In this document: positions 36,236-47,066 of the stretch, piece by piece
Position numbering within the stretch: the first letter of the stretch is position 1
How the letters are laid out: each line of letters opens with the position of its first letter
From: Diphasiastrum complanatum
Taxonomy: Eukaryota > Streptophyta > Lycopodiopsida > Lycopodiales > Lycopodiaceae
Direction of reading: 5' to 3'
Length of the DNA: 64,000 nucleotides
Assembly: GCA_029204225.1 (NCBI GenBank)
Contig: CM055093.1
Coordinates: 24,471,912-24,535,911 of the forward strand
Position numbers and translations under genes: made by a program
Notes under the pieces: model-generated
What the model saw: the letters and a program-made list of their open reading frames with translations, nothing else
Database searches by the model: none
What the model was told of the DNA's origin: nothing

Positions 36236-36240
<5 letters not shown>
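35405..36240. other. Unrecognised sequence between G2 and the R1 hairpin
   Basis: No coding frame or transposon motif is seen. It begins exactly where G2 homology ends and stops at the CT tract of the R1 hairpin. Confidence 0.35.
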
Positions 36241-36267
<27 letters not shown>

Positions 36268-37344
36268 ACCTTCTCCTGAAACCATGGTATGCTCTTGATT
36301 CTGTTATCCATATGTAAAAATGGTTGATCAGTACCATTGCATGTCAGGCTATCTGTGGCCTATTGTCTATGCATGTCAGATCTAGAGCTTGCATGTCATA
36401 TTTGAAGCTTGCATGTCAGGCTATCTGTGGCCTATTGTCCATGCATGTCAGATCTAGAGCTTGCATGTCAGACTATCTGTGGCCTATTGTCCATGCATGT
36501 CAGATCTAGAGCTTGCATGTCATATTTGAAGCTTGCATGTCAGGCTATCTGTGGCCTATTGTCCATGCATGTCCAATCTAGAGCTTGCATGTCAGATTTG
36601 AAGCTTGCATGTCATGCCATCTATGGCCTAATGACCATGCATGTCACTTCTGACTGTTGCATGACAAGAATCTAAGAACCCTCAAGTTTGCATGTCAAGA
36701 ATCTAAGATCCATTTGGAATTGCATGTCAAGAATCTAAGATCCAACATGATTGCATGTCGGAAGGATTAAGACTTATGAAGAAATTTCTATGCTTCCGTT
36801 AAGCTAGATATGGAATTAAGATCATGGAAAGGAACTAAGTCTAAGTTAAGTTGAGGTTCCTACTTAGATTTCACAATTTGGTTTAGGGTCTCTAAGTAGG
36901 AACATCAACTTAACTTAGACTTAATTCCTTTCCATGATCTTAATTCCATATCTAGCTTAACGGAAGCATAGAAATTTTTTCATAAGTCTTAATCCTTCCG
37001 ACATGCAATCATGTTGGATCTTAAATTCTTGACATGCAATTCCAAATGGATCTTAGATTCTTGACATGAAAACATGATGGTTCTAAGATTCTTGACATGC
37101 AACAGTCTGAAGTGACATGCATGGTCATTAGGCAATGCATGGTGTGACATGCAAGCTTCAAATCTGACATGCAAGCTTTAGATCTGACATGCATGGACAA
37201 TAGGCCACAGATAGCCTGACATGCAAGCTTCAAATATGACATGCATGGACAATAGGCCACAGATAGCCTGACATGCAATGGTACTGATCAACCATTCTTA
37301 CATATGGATAACATAATCAAGAGCATACCATGGTTTCAGGAGAA

Positions 37345-37395
<51 letters not shown>
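36241..37395. repeat. Large R1 hairpin (inverted repeat, 22-base loop)
   Basis: The left arm, 36,242-36,868, pairs with the right arm, 36,891-37,395. The inner ends are gttcctacttaga and tctaagtaggaac, with a loop at 36,869-36,890. The outer ends are a (CT)n tract and its (GA)n complement at 37,348-37,394. The arms contain GCATGTCA every 20-60 bases. The left arm has more copies than the right, so the array has changed in size since duplication. Pairing elsewhere is very close, including the stretch taagctagatatggaattaag and its complement. Confidence 0.85.
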
Positions 37396-37397
<2 letters not shown>

Positions 37398-37868
37398 GTA
37401 ATGTGAAAGAGAGATAGAAATCCGAGAGGGTTTGAGCTCCAAAAATCCTTCAATCCACAAAATAGCATAGCCTCCTTGAGGTAATGCCTCAATCCTCTTC
37501 TCCAAAGCACCTGTACACAACAAACAACAAATGGGCAGAGCTTGGATGCATCATCCTTCAATCCTCTTGGTAGTGGGGCGCATTTCCTCTTATATAGAGA
37601 GTGGAGAGTCCTTCCAAAGTGAGTGAGGTGTCAAGTTCAAGTGCATGAGGTGTGAGGAAGATTCCAATTGAACTTAGGGTGAAGTGGAGTGCATGGATGA
37701 GGTGTATTAGTTAGGGAGGGTGAATGGGTGATGTGTATTAGCTTGGGAGAGTTATTATGATGATTTGGCATATGAAGTGAGAGTGTAGGGGCACCCCATT
37801 CTAGGCGTCAAAAAGCCTAGAATGCATGTGGAAAAGTAGGTGGGAGGTAGGTGGTACAAGGTTCAAAC
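36891..37868 (-). repeat. R1 repeat, minus copy
   Basis: It matches 40,065-41,083 in inverted orientation over its whole length, from gtttgaaccttgtacc (37,868 inward) to the GCATGTCA array and gttcctac. It contains a TATA-like box (TATATAAG on the minus strand, 37,596-37,589) at the same place as the plus copy. The size, the TATA box in the middle and the absence of coding sequence resemble an LTR, but no polyprotein is attached. Confidence 0.8.
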
Positions 37869-39332
37869 TTGACTTTTATTTACATACAATTTTACATGGT
37901 TACAACTTGGAAATTCACCCAAGTGCAATCTTCCTAAGGAAGAGCCAAGGTATATGTCCATCTTGTTTTGCATAATGTCCATCAATTCCTAGGCCCTTTT
38001 TTTTAGAGGTTGCCCATCCTCAATCATGGTGGAACAAGTCACTAGGGTGATCAGACCCTAGGCCTTGTCCTGTTTTTCATAGACTCCTCTGAGCCTTCAT
38101 TATAGACTTAGTAATAAGCCTTCTTTATAGACTCTACTGAGACTTCATTATAGACTTTGTCAAAGCCTTCTTGTTTACTGTCTTTAAGCTTAGAAAGCTT
38201 TTGTTTCAATTCTCGTTCTTCTGGCACTTTCTCGAGTACCTGCACATACCCTCAAAGAGAGATCAATCCTTCAGCCCAGTGGGCTTCTTATTCTTGCTCT
38301 GATTCTTCAGGTACGTTCGTGCGTACCTGCACATCCCTTCAAAGAAAGGTCAGTGTTCATAATACCATCAAACATGGTTCATAGAAGATTCTTAGTTCTA
38401 CAGGTATCAATGCCTGTTACTCAATTCATTAAAGTAATAAATTCATACAATATCTTAAAAGAATATTGATTATTGATAATTCTATATCATCAAAGTCTAT
38501 TTGGATTTGAAGCTGTTAAAGTCTTTATTTCTTAGGGGCAATTTGTCTATACAAATTACACTCCTCCAACGCATAAAGCGTTGTCCTCAACGAAAAATTT
38601 CTCAACTAAGAGTCTTAAATCTTTTTTTAAAATTTCAGGATATTCTTGGAAGATTTCTTCTTCCATTAATCTTGCATCCATAATCGAATGCTTCTTAAAC
38701 TTTAGGAAATATTGTGTTTATGTGTATTTCTTTCTTTCAGATCTTATATGTTAAGATCAGCTTTGGGTAAAGAGTCTTTTCAGTTCTTTGATCTACCTCA
38801 GATCTCTTAATCTATGAATTCAGAATTAGCTTACTGAATCTATCTCGGGTGGATCCAATCATTCATTTTCATCCTGGGTTTTAGATTGCTCAGAAACAAT
38901 TTTTTAGTAAATTGTTTCTTTAGGGATTCAAGAGGGTAAAGTGGTCTTAAAGTTTTCAGTCCCCGTTCCTCCTTAGTATGTTGCCATACTAGTCATGCTT
39001 TTACATAATGTCTTAGGAGGTTTAACTTCCTATTAATGATTTCAAAAGATGCTTGAAATCTGGGTCCATCTTTATCAAGAAATCATTTCTAAGAAGCAAT
39101 GCTTCTATACTCTAAGGATAATCACTAAGAATTCTTTCTCATGTATGGTTGATTTAATTCAACATATCATCAAGGTTTACTTTTGCATAAAGTAAACAAA
39201 TGTAAACTAACATTACATGACATGCATGTTTAAATCAACATTACTTGACATGCATTAAGCTACTATAAGCTTAGATCACATAACACGCATGTTTGAAACA
39301 TTAAAAAAAAAGTACCGATAGTATTAGTTATG
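37869..39332. other. No gene recognised; short tandem phrases
   Basis: The phrase 'gccttcattatagact' and variants occur three times between about 38,090 and 38,170. Otherwise this is AT-rich sequence with no motif that I can name. Confidence 0.35.
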
Positions 39333-39820
39333 GACTCGGCTCATTACATTCGCCGCGTCCATTTACATTTACTTTACTTTATGCATAAGCAGGCCTTGGG
39401 CCCTTTTTTATTCATTACTGACACTTAGACTATATGGTTGGCCTTTGGCCTTATTATTCATTATTAGGCCATTTGGACATATTACTGGAGAGTGGGGGCC
39501 TTCTTGGAGGGCACACTATTTTCCCTCCCAGTTGGGCCCTAGCTTCAGCCCTCTTTTCACTTTTGTTGGCAGGCTGTCCAGCCGTTTCATACCTGTCACT
39601 TTCGTCCGATTTTGTCTCCGTTTGCAGCCATTTTTCACACCTTGTTTGCAAGCTGTCCATCGCCCATCCTCAACCAAATTTCACGAAATTCCGACTCCGT
39701 TTGATATTCCAATCTGTCACTTGCCTCCTGGCTGTCCAGCGCATTTTCACAGCCTTCATTTTCACTTTTTTCATTTGCTGATTGCTATTCTTTCCTAGTT
39801 GTGATAATAGTGGTTTTAAT
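39333..39820 (+). repeat. G5-family chromovirus LTR (5' LTR of a gag fragment)
   Basis: 39,336-39,545 is nearly identical to 58,233-58,443, including acattcgccgcgtccattta, gcataagcaggccttgggcc and gtgggggcc..ctt..ggaggg. After about 39,545 the two diverge. A gag start follows at 39,888, so this is taken as the 5' LTR of a plus-strand element. The exact ends are not determined. Confidence 0.65.
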
Positions 39821-39887
39821 AGACTAATTTGGGGTGACGACAAGAGTCCGCTCTCTCAAGTTTTCGTCTATTCCTTCCACTATCATT

Positions 39888-40070
39888 ATGGCACATTCAC
39901 TTACCCCGAGTGAGACTACTCAGGAAACCTTATCTGATCAGTTTCGTCGCATGGATGAGACCCTTTCTGGCCTCGTTCTTTGCTTCAATACCGTTATGAC
40001 CGGCTTTGCTACTATGCAGTCACAGATTGATTCTTTACAGCCTCATGGTCCTGGTAAAGCTCCTGTTTGA
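39888..40070 (+). pseudogene. G5-family gag N-terminus, truncated by R1
   Basis: The frame starts at ATG 39,888 and reads MAHSLTPSETTQETLSDQFR ... FATMQSQIDSLQPHG. The short helical N-terminus is typical of a Ty3/gypsy gag. After 60 residues homology is replaced at about 40,065 by the R1 repeat, which supplies the stop codon. Confidence 0.6.
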
Positions 40071-40543
40071 ACCTTGTACCACCTACATCCCACCTACTTT
40101 TCCACATGCATTCTAAGCTATTTGACACCTAGAATGGGGCGCCCTCCTACACTCTCACTTCATATGCCAAATCATCATAATAACTCTCCCAAGTTAATAC
40201 ACATCACCCATTCACCCTCCCTAACTAATACACCTCATCCATGCACTCCACTTCACCATAAGTCCAATTGGAGTCTTCCTCACACCTCATGCACTTGAAC
40301 TTGATACCTCACTCACTTTGGAAGGACTCTCCACTCTCTATATAAGTGGAAATGTGCCCCACTACCAAGAGGATTGAAGGATGATGCATCCAAGCTCTGC
40401 CCATTTGTTGTTTGTTGTGTACAGGTGTTTTGGAGAAGAGGATTGAGGCATTATCTCAAGGAGGCTATGCTATTTTGTGGATTGCAGAATTTTTGGAGCT
40501 CAAACCCTCTCGGATTTCTACCTCTCTTTCACATGACACACAC

Positions 40544-40582
<39 letters not shown>

Positions 40583-41083
40583 TTCTCTTGAAACCATGGT
40601 ATGCTCTTGATTATGTTATCTATATGTAAGAATGGTTGATCAGTACCATTGCATGTCAGACTATCTGTGGCCTAATGTCCATGCATGTTAGATATAAAGC
40701 TTGCATGTCATGCCATCTGTGGCCTATTGTCCATGCATGTCAGATCTAGAGCTTGCATGTCAGGCTATCTGTGGCCTATTGTCCATGCATGTCAGATCTA
40801 GAGCTTGCATGTCATATTTGAAGTTTGCATGTCACACCGTGCATTGCCTAATGACCATGCATGTCACTTCAGACAGTTGCATGTCAAGAATCTAAGAATT
40901 ATCATGTTTGCATGTCAAGAATCTAAGATCCATTTTGATTGCATGTCAAGAATCTAAGATCCAACATGATTGCATGTTGGAAGGATTAAGACTTATGAAG
41001 AAATTTCTATGCTTCTGATAAGCTAGATATGGCATTAAGATCATTGAAAGGAGCTAAGGCTATGTTAAGTTGATGTTCCTACC
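40065..41083 (+). repeat. R1 repeat, plus copy (interrupts gag)
   Basis: The third copy of R1, 1,019 bp, opposite in orientation to 36,891-37,868. Parts in order: gtttgaaccttgtacc; a 270-bp GC-moderate block; TATATAAG at 40,339-40,346; a block with a fortuitous ORF (about 40,374-40,610); (CT)n at 40,551-40,579; the GCATGTCA array (about 40,650-40,980); and a tail to gttcctacc. It lies inside a gypsy gag, so it was mobile or was moved by rearrangement. No flanking duplication is obvious. Confidence 0.8.
40339..40346 (+). promoter_or_regulatory. TATA-like box in R1
   Basis: TATATAAG is conserved in both full-length R1 copies at the same distance from the ends. This is compatible with a promoter in an LTR-like unit transcribed toward the GCATGTCA array. 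There is no direct evidence of transcription. Confidence 0.35.
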
Positions 41084-41548
41084 TTGAGACCCCTATTGGA
41101 CTCCATTGTCTATGTAATTGGCATTGGCCAATTGGATTTGCATAATGACAAGAAAAAAATCCTTCGGGAGGGGGTCCCCATCTTGACCCCTCAGTGCTTT
41201 TGCTGTTGTGTGAATGAATTTATGAGATGCTTTGTTTTCGAGTATTAGTTTCCAAGTCTATTTTGATTTAAAGTCTTATTTGATTTTCATTTAAGATTCA
41301 AGATTTGCTTTATGTGAGTGATAAGCCAATAAATCTTTTGGCCTTTAAGAACTTTGAATAGGCCTTCACCCGCGAGTTCACACATTAGTAGCTACTAGAT
41401 GATGTTTTTAGTAGCTACATTGCATATATGTTTTCCTTATCTTGTTATCGGAGACGTTTTACATGCTCCTATTTGCACCACACACTTGATATGTACTTTC
41501 CATCTTATATGCCTTTGGCATGGAAATGACATAAATAAAACTTTCTTC

Positions 41549-41550
<2 letters not shown>
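41084..41550. other. No gene recognised
   Basis: AT-rich spacer between R1 and LINE A with no recognisable frame or motif. Confidence 0.35.

Positions 41551-41551
<1 letters not shown>

Positions 41552-41587
<36 letters not shown>
41552..41587. repeat. (CT)n microsatellite at LINE A edge
   Basis: A CT tract of about 35 bp that directly abuts the first base of LINE A homology. Confidence 0.95.
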
Positions 41588-41591
<4 letters not shown>

Positions 41592-42423
41592 CAGCCATCG
41601 TTGGTCTGCAGTACCGTATGGGACAGCTCCGAGTCTCTTCTCATCAGCTAGCTATTGAGACGGGTAGATACACGGACACTCCCAGATTGTAGAGGATATG
41701 TCAGCTTTGTTCTCTTCATGAGATGGAGGATGAGTTCCATTTCATCTTTCGCTGTCCAGTATATTATGAGATAAGGGGGCGTACCATTGTTTATACAGAG
41801 ATACCCCTCTCACGTTGCGATCGTTCCCCGAGCATCTAGACTCCAGATGTGTAGGTCTTCTATTGAGAGAGATGTATACTCTACGAGCTTCACTTCTACC
41901 TACCACAGATATGGATCACAGCCCGGCTCATATTACCCAGTTTTTCCAGAAGCGAGACAGTGAGAGGATATTTCCGTTTTGGATTTTGAAGTCCCCACTC
42001 GGAGATCGAAGACACAGAGAGTCTCACATACTTCTGCTAGATCCAGGATCACCAGATCTTCACGGGCTTCTCGCCAGTTTACTTTTTTAGTGAAAGGCCC
42101 CTTGGGACACTGTCTGACTGTGTGTCCCTTGCCCATAGCACACTCCACTACTACTATCACTCATTATTTTCAGCTTACTCATAGCTAGTCTCCTCCGCAG
42201 AGTAGGTGGTTAAGCTTTTGCATTGTACCCTCGCAAGCTGGTGGTCAAGCTTGGATACTTCTTCTTAGAGATAGTGAGATAGATATGCTAGTTTCTTGTC
42301 TTCTTTTCTTTTTACTAGTAAATAAGTCCGTATGCGGACAATGCTCCTCACCTTTTGTACTCTCTTTTGTCTTATGTACCTTTGGGTACCAAAAGACGTT
42401 AATAATAATAATTCTAATTCTAA

Positions 42424-42427
<4 letters not shown>
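41588..42427 (+). mobile_element. LINE A: 5'-truncated LINE 3' end
   Basis: Collinear with LINE B from 46,337 on. The C-terminal phrase YRMGQLRVSSHQLAIETGRY is followed by the CCHC-type motif CQLCSLHEMEDEFHFIFRC. A 3' UTR and a tail of taataataataattctaattctaataaat (42,399-42,427) complete it. Stops and indels break the frame. A 56-bp foreign segment from a chromovirus gag lies at 42,082-42,137. The TAA-rich tail marks a true LINE 3' end. Confidence 0.8.
42082..42137 (-). repeat. 56-bp chromovirus gag filler inside LINE A
   Basis: These 56 bases are identical to 52,187-52,242, the zinc-knuckle part of G3 gag (minus strand reads [18 protein letters not shown]). In LINE B the corresponding site (about 46,831) has only a few bases, so the segment was inserted into LINE A. 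Confidence 0.85.

Positions 42428-42480
<53 letters not shown>
42428..42480. repeat. (CT)n microsatellite between LINE A and LINE B
   Basis: A CT tract of about 53 bp directly after the LINE A tail and directly before the GC-richer 5' region assigned to LINE B. Confidence 0.95.
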
Positions 42481-42482
<2 letters not shown>

Positions 42483-43000
42483 CACAGATCCTGGCCCGAT
42501 CCTGGCGCAATGCCTGCCCGTTGATGATCTAGCGCTGATCTTGGCGCGATGCCTGCCCTCTTGCGCTGACCTGGCGCTGCCCCGCTTTTGGTGCTGACCT
42601 GGAGCTGCCTATTCTTGCTGATCTTGCGCCCTTCACTGCCCTTCTAGTGCGCCCTGCTCTGCTGAATCTGGCGCCCTCCTGGCTGCCCTGCTGCGACACT
42701 GAGGTGTTGTTGTTGACCTGGTACCACCTCCTAGTGCCACCTGATCTGGCGCCCTCTTTCTGAGCTATCACCTCTGAGCACTGATCTTCCACATGGCACC
42801 TAAAAAAAGGGGGGGGTGCCCCTACGTCGGAGGGGGGTGCTACTTCACATACTGCAATAAGGGAACTCCCCTCACCGCTGGCTACATTAGAAATCACTGG
42901 TGCACCCTCTATGTTAACCGACAAGATACTTGCTGCCACAGAAACACCTGCAAATCAGCAGTCTATGGTAGATCACTCCTTCCAAGCCTAAGGAAAGTCT
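42481..43000 (+). other. GC-richer leader of LINE B with short repeats
   Basis: Repeated phrases such as 'ctgatcttggcgc', 'gatgcctgccc' and 'gcgctgacctg' occur from 42,481 to about 42,790, followed by a G-run. ORFs on the minus strand here are artefacts of these repeats. It may be a LINE 5' UTR with promoter repeats. Confidence 0.4.
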
Positions 43001-43765
43001 TTATGCTTATAATATCAGTTTCATCCGAAACGAAATCCTTGGCCTTAAGAAACAACTACACTTTTTTGAAATTGCGAACGACAAGTTGGTTATGGATCTC
43101 GTTGGTGTCAAAGAACGGATGGAGCAGCTTGAGCAAGAAAATGTGTCTCTTAAGCAACGAATTGCAGAACATGTACCTCCCTTGGAAGAAACGTCCAACA
43201 AAATATCTTGTTTGGAAAAACAAGTCAAAGAGACAAACCGGATGATATGGGCAGTGAACTCTCTTTGCTTGCAAAACAAATTGAACGACATTGATCCTCA
43301 AGCAAGGTAATCATCCTCATATTTCAACCTTTCCGATAGCTAACAATTTGGAGACAGCTGTGGATGAGCAAGCTAGAAGGGCCAAAAAAGCTTTTAACAT
43401 TAGAGTAAGAGGCATTGCCAATGGTGGAAAACCGATAGAAGAAGCTACGGACTTACTTGTTTCCAAGTTATCTCATGTGGCTGATGGTTTCGATACTGCA
43501 TGGCATAGTAAATTTGATGACCACGTTTTGTTTATCAAATTTCGTTCTCTTCCACAACGCAATGCAGCCCTTCGGCTTAGGGCAAAGCTTAAAGGCACTT
43601 TCATTTATATGGATGATGATTTAACAAATACTCAATGGTTGGCAAGAAAAAAGATTATCCTTGAAGCAAAAGAAAAAGGACAAAGGATTGTTTTCATCGA
43701 CGGCAAACCGAGATATTTCGACCTCTCAGAGGCCCCCGGGTATGGAAGCTGCCCAAGATCCCCTA
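43001..43765 (+). pseudogene. LINE B ORF1 (coiled coil plus RNA-binding domain)
   Basis: The first frame (about 43,001-43,310) is a coiled coil: NEILGLKKQLHFFEI, KERMEQLEQENVSLKQRI, LEETSNKISCLEKQVKE. After a frameshift near 43,310 a second frame (to about 43,765) reads EQARRAKKAFNIRVRGI, DLLVSKLSHVADGFDTAWHS, HVLFIKFRSLPQRNAALRL and TNTQWLARKKIILEAKEKG, like the RNA-binding part of L1 ORF1 proteins. It runs without a stop into the endonuclease phrase LRLGFWNCND. Confidence 0.75.
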
Positions 43766-44420
43766 CCACTTTGAGACTTGGCTTTTGGAATTGCAATGAT
43801 TTTTATCTTCATCCTCGGCAGGAGACTTTGCTGATTTTATTAGCAAATGTGATATTTTGTTGTTGGCTGAAACCCATGAGTCCTTGTACCATCCTCTTCC
43901 ACTTATACAGGATTACTCTTGGCATTCTGCTTTTCGCCCAGTTGTGAGAGGAAAAACTTGTCGAGGATCTAGAGGAGTACCTTGTTTATACAGAGACACC
44001 ACAATTAAGATGGTTAAACAAGATCCATACGCTCGCTATATTTGGTTAAACACTATTGGCTCACTATTGGGATTACCTCAGGACATTTATATGGTTGTAT
44101 GCTATTTTGCTCCACAGACTTCGGCGTTTGCTGATTTTGGTGGAGACCCATTTTAGGCACTCTCAGATGATATCGCTACCTTTTCTCATCAGGGTTACAT
44201 TACATTAGCAGGAGATTTCAACACTCGCACAAGTTTCAGACAGACGGAATTTCATGCAGATACAGACTTTCTCAAGATTCACCCTTTGGATATGGGACTA
44301 GATCGGGTATCACAGGATGCATACACCAACTACATCTTTTGCGGAGCATTACACCACCTACCATTTCCAATCACTCACTCTTACACCTCTCACTTGGTCA
44401 CATAACCTCACCTTCGCAAG
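43766..44420 (+). pseudogene. LINE B endonuclease (APE-type)
   Basis: LRLGFWNCND marks the domain start (about 43,775). After a frameshift, LLAETHESLYHPLPLIQDYS (about 43,857), VVCYFAPQTSAFADFGGDPF (ends at a stop, 44,154) and LAGDFNTRTSFRQTEFHADT follow. These correspond to the metal-binding and catalytic blocks of apurinic-like LINE endonucleases, which nick target DNA for target-primed reverse transcription. Stops and shifts make it inactive. Confidence 0.75.
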
Positions 44421-44960
44421 TCCCATACTCCTCTTCCACTCATAAATGTGTCCCGTTTACCCACTCTAGACTTACAAAATACACCACAACCTTGTCCCAA
44501 CTGCTTACTGATTTCTCGCTCACGGCACCAATTGACCAACAAGCCACATTTCTCTCTACATCCCTTCTAACTGCTGCATCCTCAGCTTTTCCTAACAAGA
44601 AAAGACCATCTCATAGACGTGTCCACAACCGATGGTATGATTCAGAATGCCGCTCCCTTCACAAGCATGTGGCATATGCCAGGTTACTCCCCTGCACTAC
44701 TCAAACAATGCCAAAAAAAATACCATAGAACCACCAGAACAAAGAAGATAACATACCTGCGATCATTTTGCCAAAAGTTGATCAACTCTTTAGATTTCCC
44801 TTCCTCCTTTTTTTGGAAACACTTCACCAGACACTCTTCGACATTGGCCCCCATAGCCATCGACTCCTGGATTGAATATGCCACAAAACTATATACCGTA
44901 GACTCTCCTCCTACCTTACTCTCACCGAGACCTACCCACTGCTCGCTTTTTACTCCAGAC
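44421..44960 (+). pseudogene. LINE B linker between endonuclease and RT
   Basis: Degenerate frames with phrases such as RRVHNRWYDSECRSLHKHVA, typical of the segment preceding the RT in plant and animal LINE ORF2 proteins. Several frames are needed to follow it. Confidence 0.5.
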
Positions 44961-46260
44961 ATGGTTGAATATCCTTCATCCCATCCTCAAGGCAGGTGAT
45001 CCCATGAGTGTAGAAAACTACCGCACCATCATGATTGGTCACACTCTGGCTAAGATATATGGTTCTATATTATAGACAATTACTGGATCTTTTGCTAAGA
45101 CTGAGGAGTTACACGTTATGGGTCAGGCTAGGTTCAGGCTGGTGGGTTCAGAGACCATGATACTCTACCTCAAATCAGATCTTCATTTTGAGATGCATTA
45201 TTGAGGAGGCTTGACATCGGAAACAGAGAGTTTATTGTTGCTTTGTGGACTTTTGCAAAGCGTTTGACTCTGTTCCGAGACATCTCCTTTTCCAGAGGTT
45301 ACTTTCACTTGGCTTTACAGAGGAGACTATTGCTGCGATCATTACTTTATATGAGCGAGTTTTGGCGCGCTTCAGAGACGGTAGTGGTTGGTCCCCTCAG
45401 ATACATTCCACCATTGGAGTGAAGCAGGGTTGTCCCTTATCACCCACTCTCTTTGCACTATATATTGATGATCTCGAGCGGATTATTCATGAGGAAGGTG
45501 GCGAGGGCTGTCCTCTAGTAGACATTATTATCCCCAGACTATTATATGCTGATGATGTGGTTCTTCTCTCATCCTCTGCAGGTGGTTTACAGAGTCACCT
45601 TTCTGCTTTACATCATTTTTGTCAGCTTTGGGGATTAAAGGTTAACAGTAAGAAGACTAAGATTATGGTGTTCAACACTAATAGACAGCATATGAGAGAT
45701 GTGATATTCTACTATGACGGGCTGCCGATTGAGATCATGACCTCTTACACCTATTTGGGTGTCCTTTTCTCTGGCCCACTACTCACATTTCGACCAGCAG
45801 CCCTCACCAGGCTCCGTAAGGGGCATATAGCTCTTGTTCATATGGAGAGATTCTGTTCCACATACTATGTGCAGGACCCTGCTACCAGATGCTTACTATT
45901 TTTTGCTACTATATCCCCAGTTTTATATTTTGCTGAGACTTGGTGCCCTAACTTATCACACGATACATGGAGGGATCTTACTCGTATCCAGATTCTCATG
46001 CTCAGCAGGATGATCCGGGCTAAGCCATCGGTGCCACATGATATCATACTAGCAGAGTTTGCTTCCCCTCCCTTAGTTATTGGTGCTATGTTTCAGATCA
46101 TTACCTTTCTTCACAGAGTATCAAATCTCGATACTTCCAGATACGTTGCTGCTTCTCTCACTTCATCTCGCACCATTGCTGGACAGGACCCATGGTTATA
46201 TCACACGGCAGATTTACCGGAGCTACATATGCACTATATGGTCACATCCCGATCCGGATA
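44961..46260 (+). pseudogene. LINE B reverse transcriptase
   Basis: Decayed at the start (VENYRTIMIGHTLAKIYGS, about 45,009), then a single 338-codon frame from 45,245. Order: DFCKAFDSVPRHLLFQRLLS, STIGVKQGCPLSPTLFALYI, LLYADDVVLLSSSAGGLQSH with the catalytic YADD near 45,546, KTKIMVFNTNRQHMRD, SYTYLGVLFSGPLL, then the thumb region to SRSG and a stop. It is the best-preserved RT among the LINE copies. The upstream part contains stops, so the whole ORF2 is not intact. Confidence 0.85.
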
Positions 46261-47066
46261 GTGTCAAGATACATTTTTATGGCACACATCTATTACGGCT
46301 GGACGCTACGGGCTTGCCTATCCTTCCAGCTTATCTTACACAGCTGCTATCCTTTGGTCTGAGATACCGTATGGGACAGTTTCGAGTCTCCTCTCACCAG
46401 TTTGCTATCAAGACAGGTAGATACACAGACACTCCCAGATTGCAGAGGATATGCCAGCTTTGCTCTCTTCAGGAGGTGGAAGATGAGTTTCATTTCATTT
46501 TTCGTTGTCCAGTATATTATGAGATCAGAGGACGATACCATTGTTTATACAGAGATACTCCTCTCACGCTGAGATCCTTCCTCGAGTATCCAGACCCCAT
46601 ATGTGTAGGTGTTGTTTTGAGAGAGATGTATATTCTACGAGCTTCACTTCTACCTATGCTCTCAGATACGGATCACACAGGCTCATATTACCCAGTTCTT
46701 CCATAAGCGAGACAGAGAGGATATTTCAGTTGAGGATTTTGAGGTCCCCGTTCAAAGATCAAAGACATAGAGAGTTTCACACGTCTCTGCTAGATCCAGT
46801 GCTACCCGGTCTTCACGTGCTTCCCGCCAGCTTACATCACGCTCCACTACTACCATCACTCATTACTTTCAGCTCACTCATAGCTAATCTCCTCTGCAGA
46901 GCAGGTGGTTAAGCTCTTGCATTGTACCCTCACAAGCTGGTGGTCAAGTTTTGATACTCTTTCTTAGAGATAGAGAGATAGATACACTAGTACATTTTTT
47001 TTCATTAGTAAATAAGTCCGAATGCGGACAATGCTTCTCACGCTTGTACTCTATGTTTTGTCTTAT
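46261..47066 (+). pseudogene. LINE B C-terminal CCHC domain and 3' UTR
   Basis: In another frame the end of ORF2 continues: LRYRMGQFRVSSHQFAIKTG, CQLCSLQEVEDEFHFIFRC (C-X2-C ... H-X4-C) and EYPDPICVGVVLREMYILRA, ending at 46,704-46,706. A 3' UTR matches LINE A up to 'gttttgtcttatg' at about 47,066. There it is cut, without the TAA tail, and chromovirus sequence begins. Confidence 0.75.

Noticed and set aside
36324-36675. Regular repeats resembling a CRISPR array
   Set aside because: Repeat unit is an octamer with variable spacing and repeated spacers, in plant DNA inside a dispersed repeat; no cas genes.
37298-37561. 87-codon frame in R1, repeated at 40,374-40,610
   Set aside because: The two copies are shared because R1 is duplicated; the frame ends in the CT tract and shows no domain, so it is not called a gene.
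41933-42160. Zinc-knuckle ORF as a small host gene
   Set aside because: The knuckle is the 56-bp filler copied from chromovirus gag; the rest is antisense LINE sequence.
42529-42939. 136-codon minus-strand frame rich in Ala/Arg/Gly
   Set aside because: Produced by short GC-rich repeats in the presumed LINE 5' leader; no domain and opposite to the LINE.
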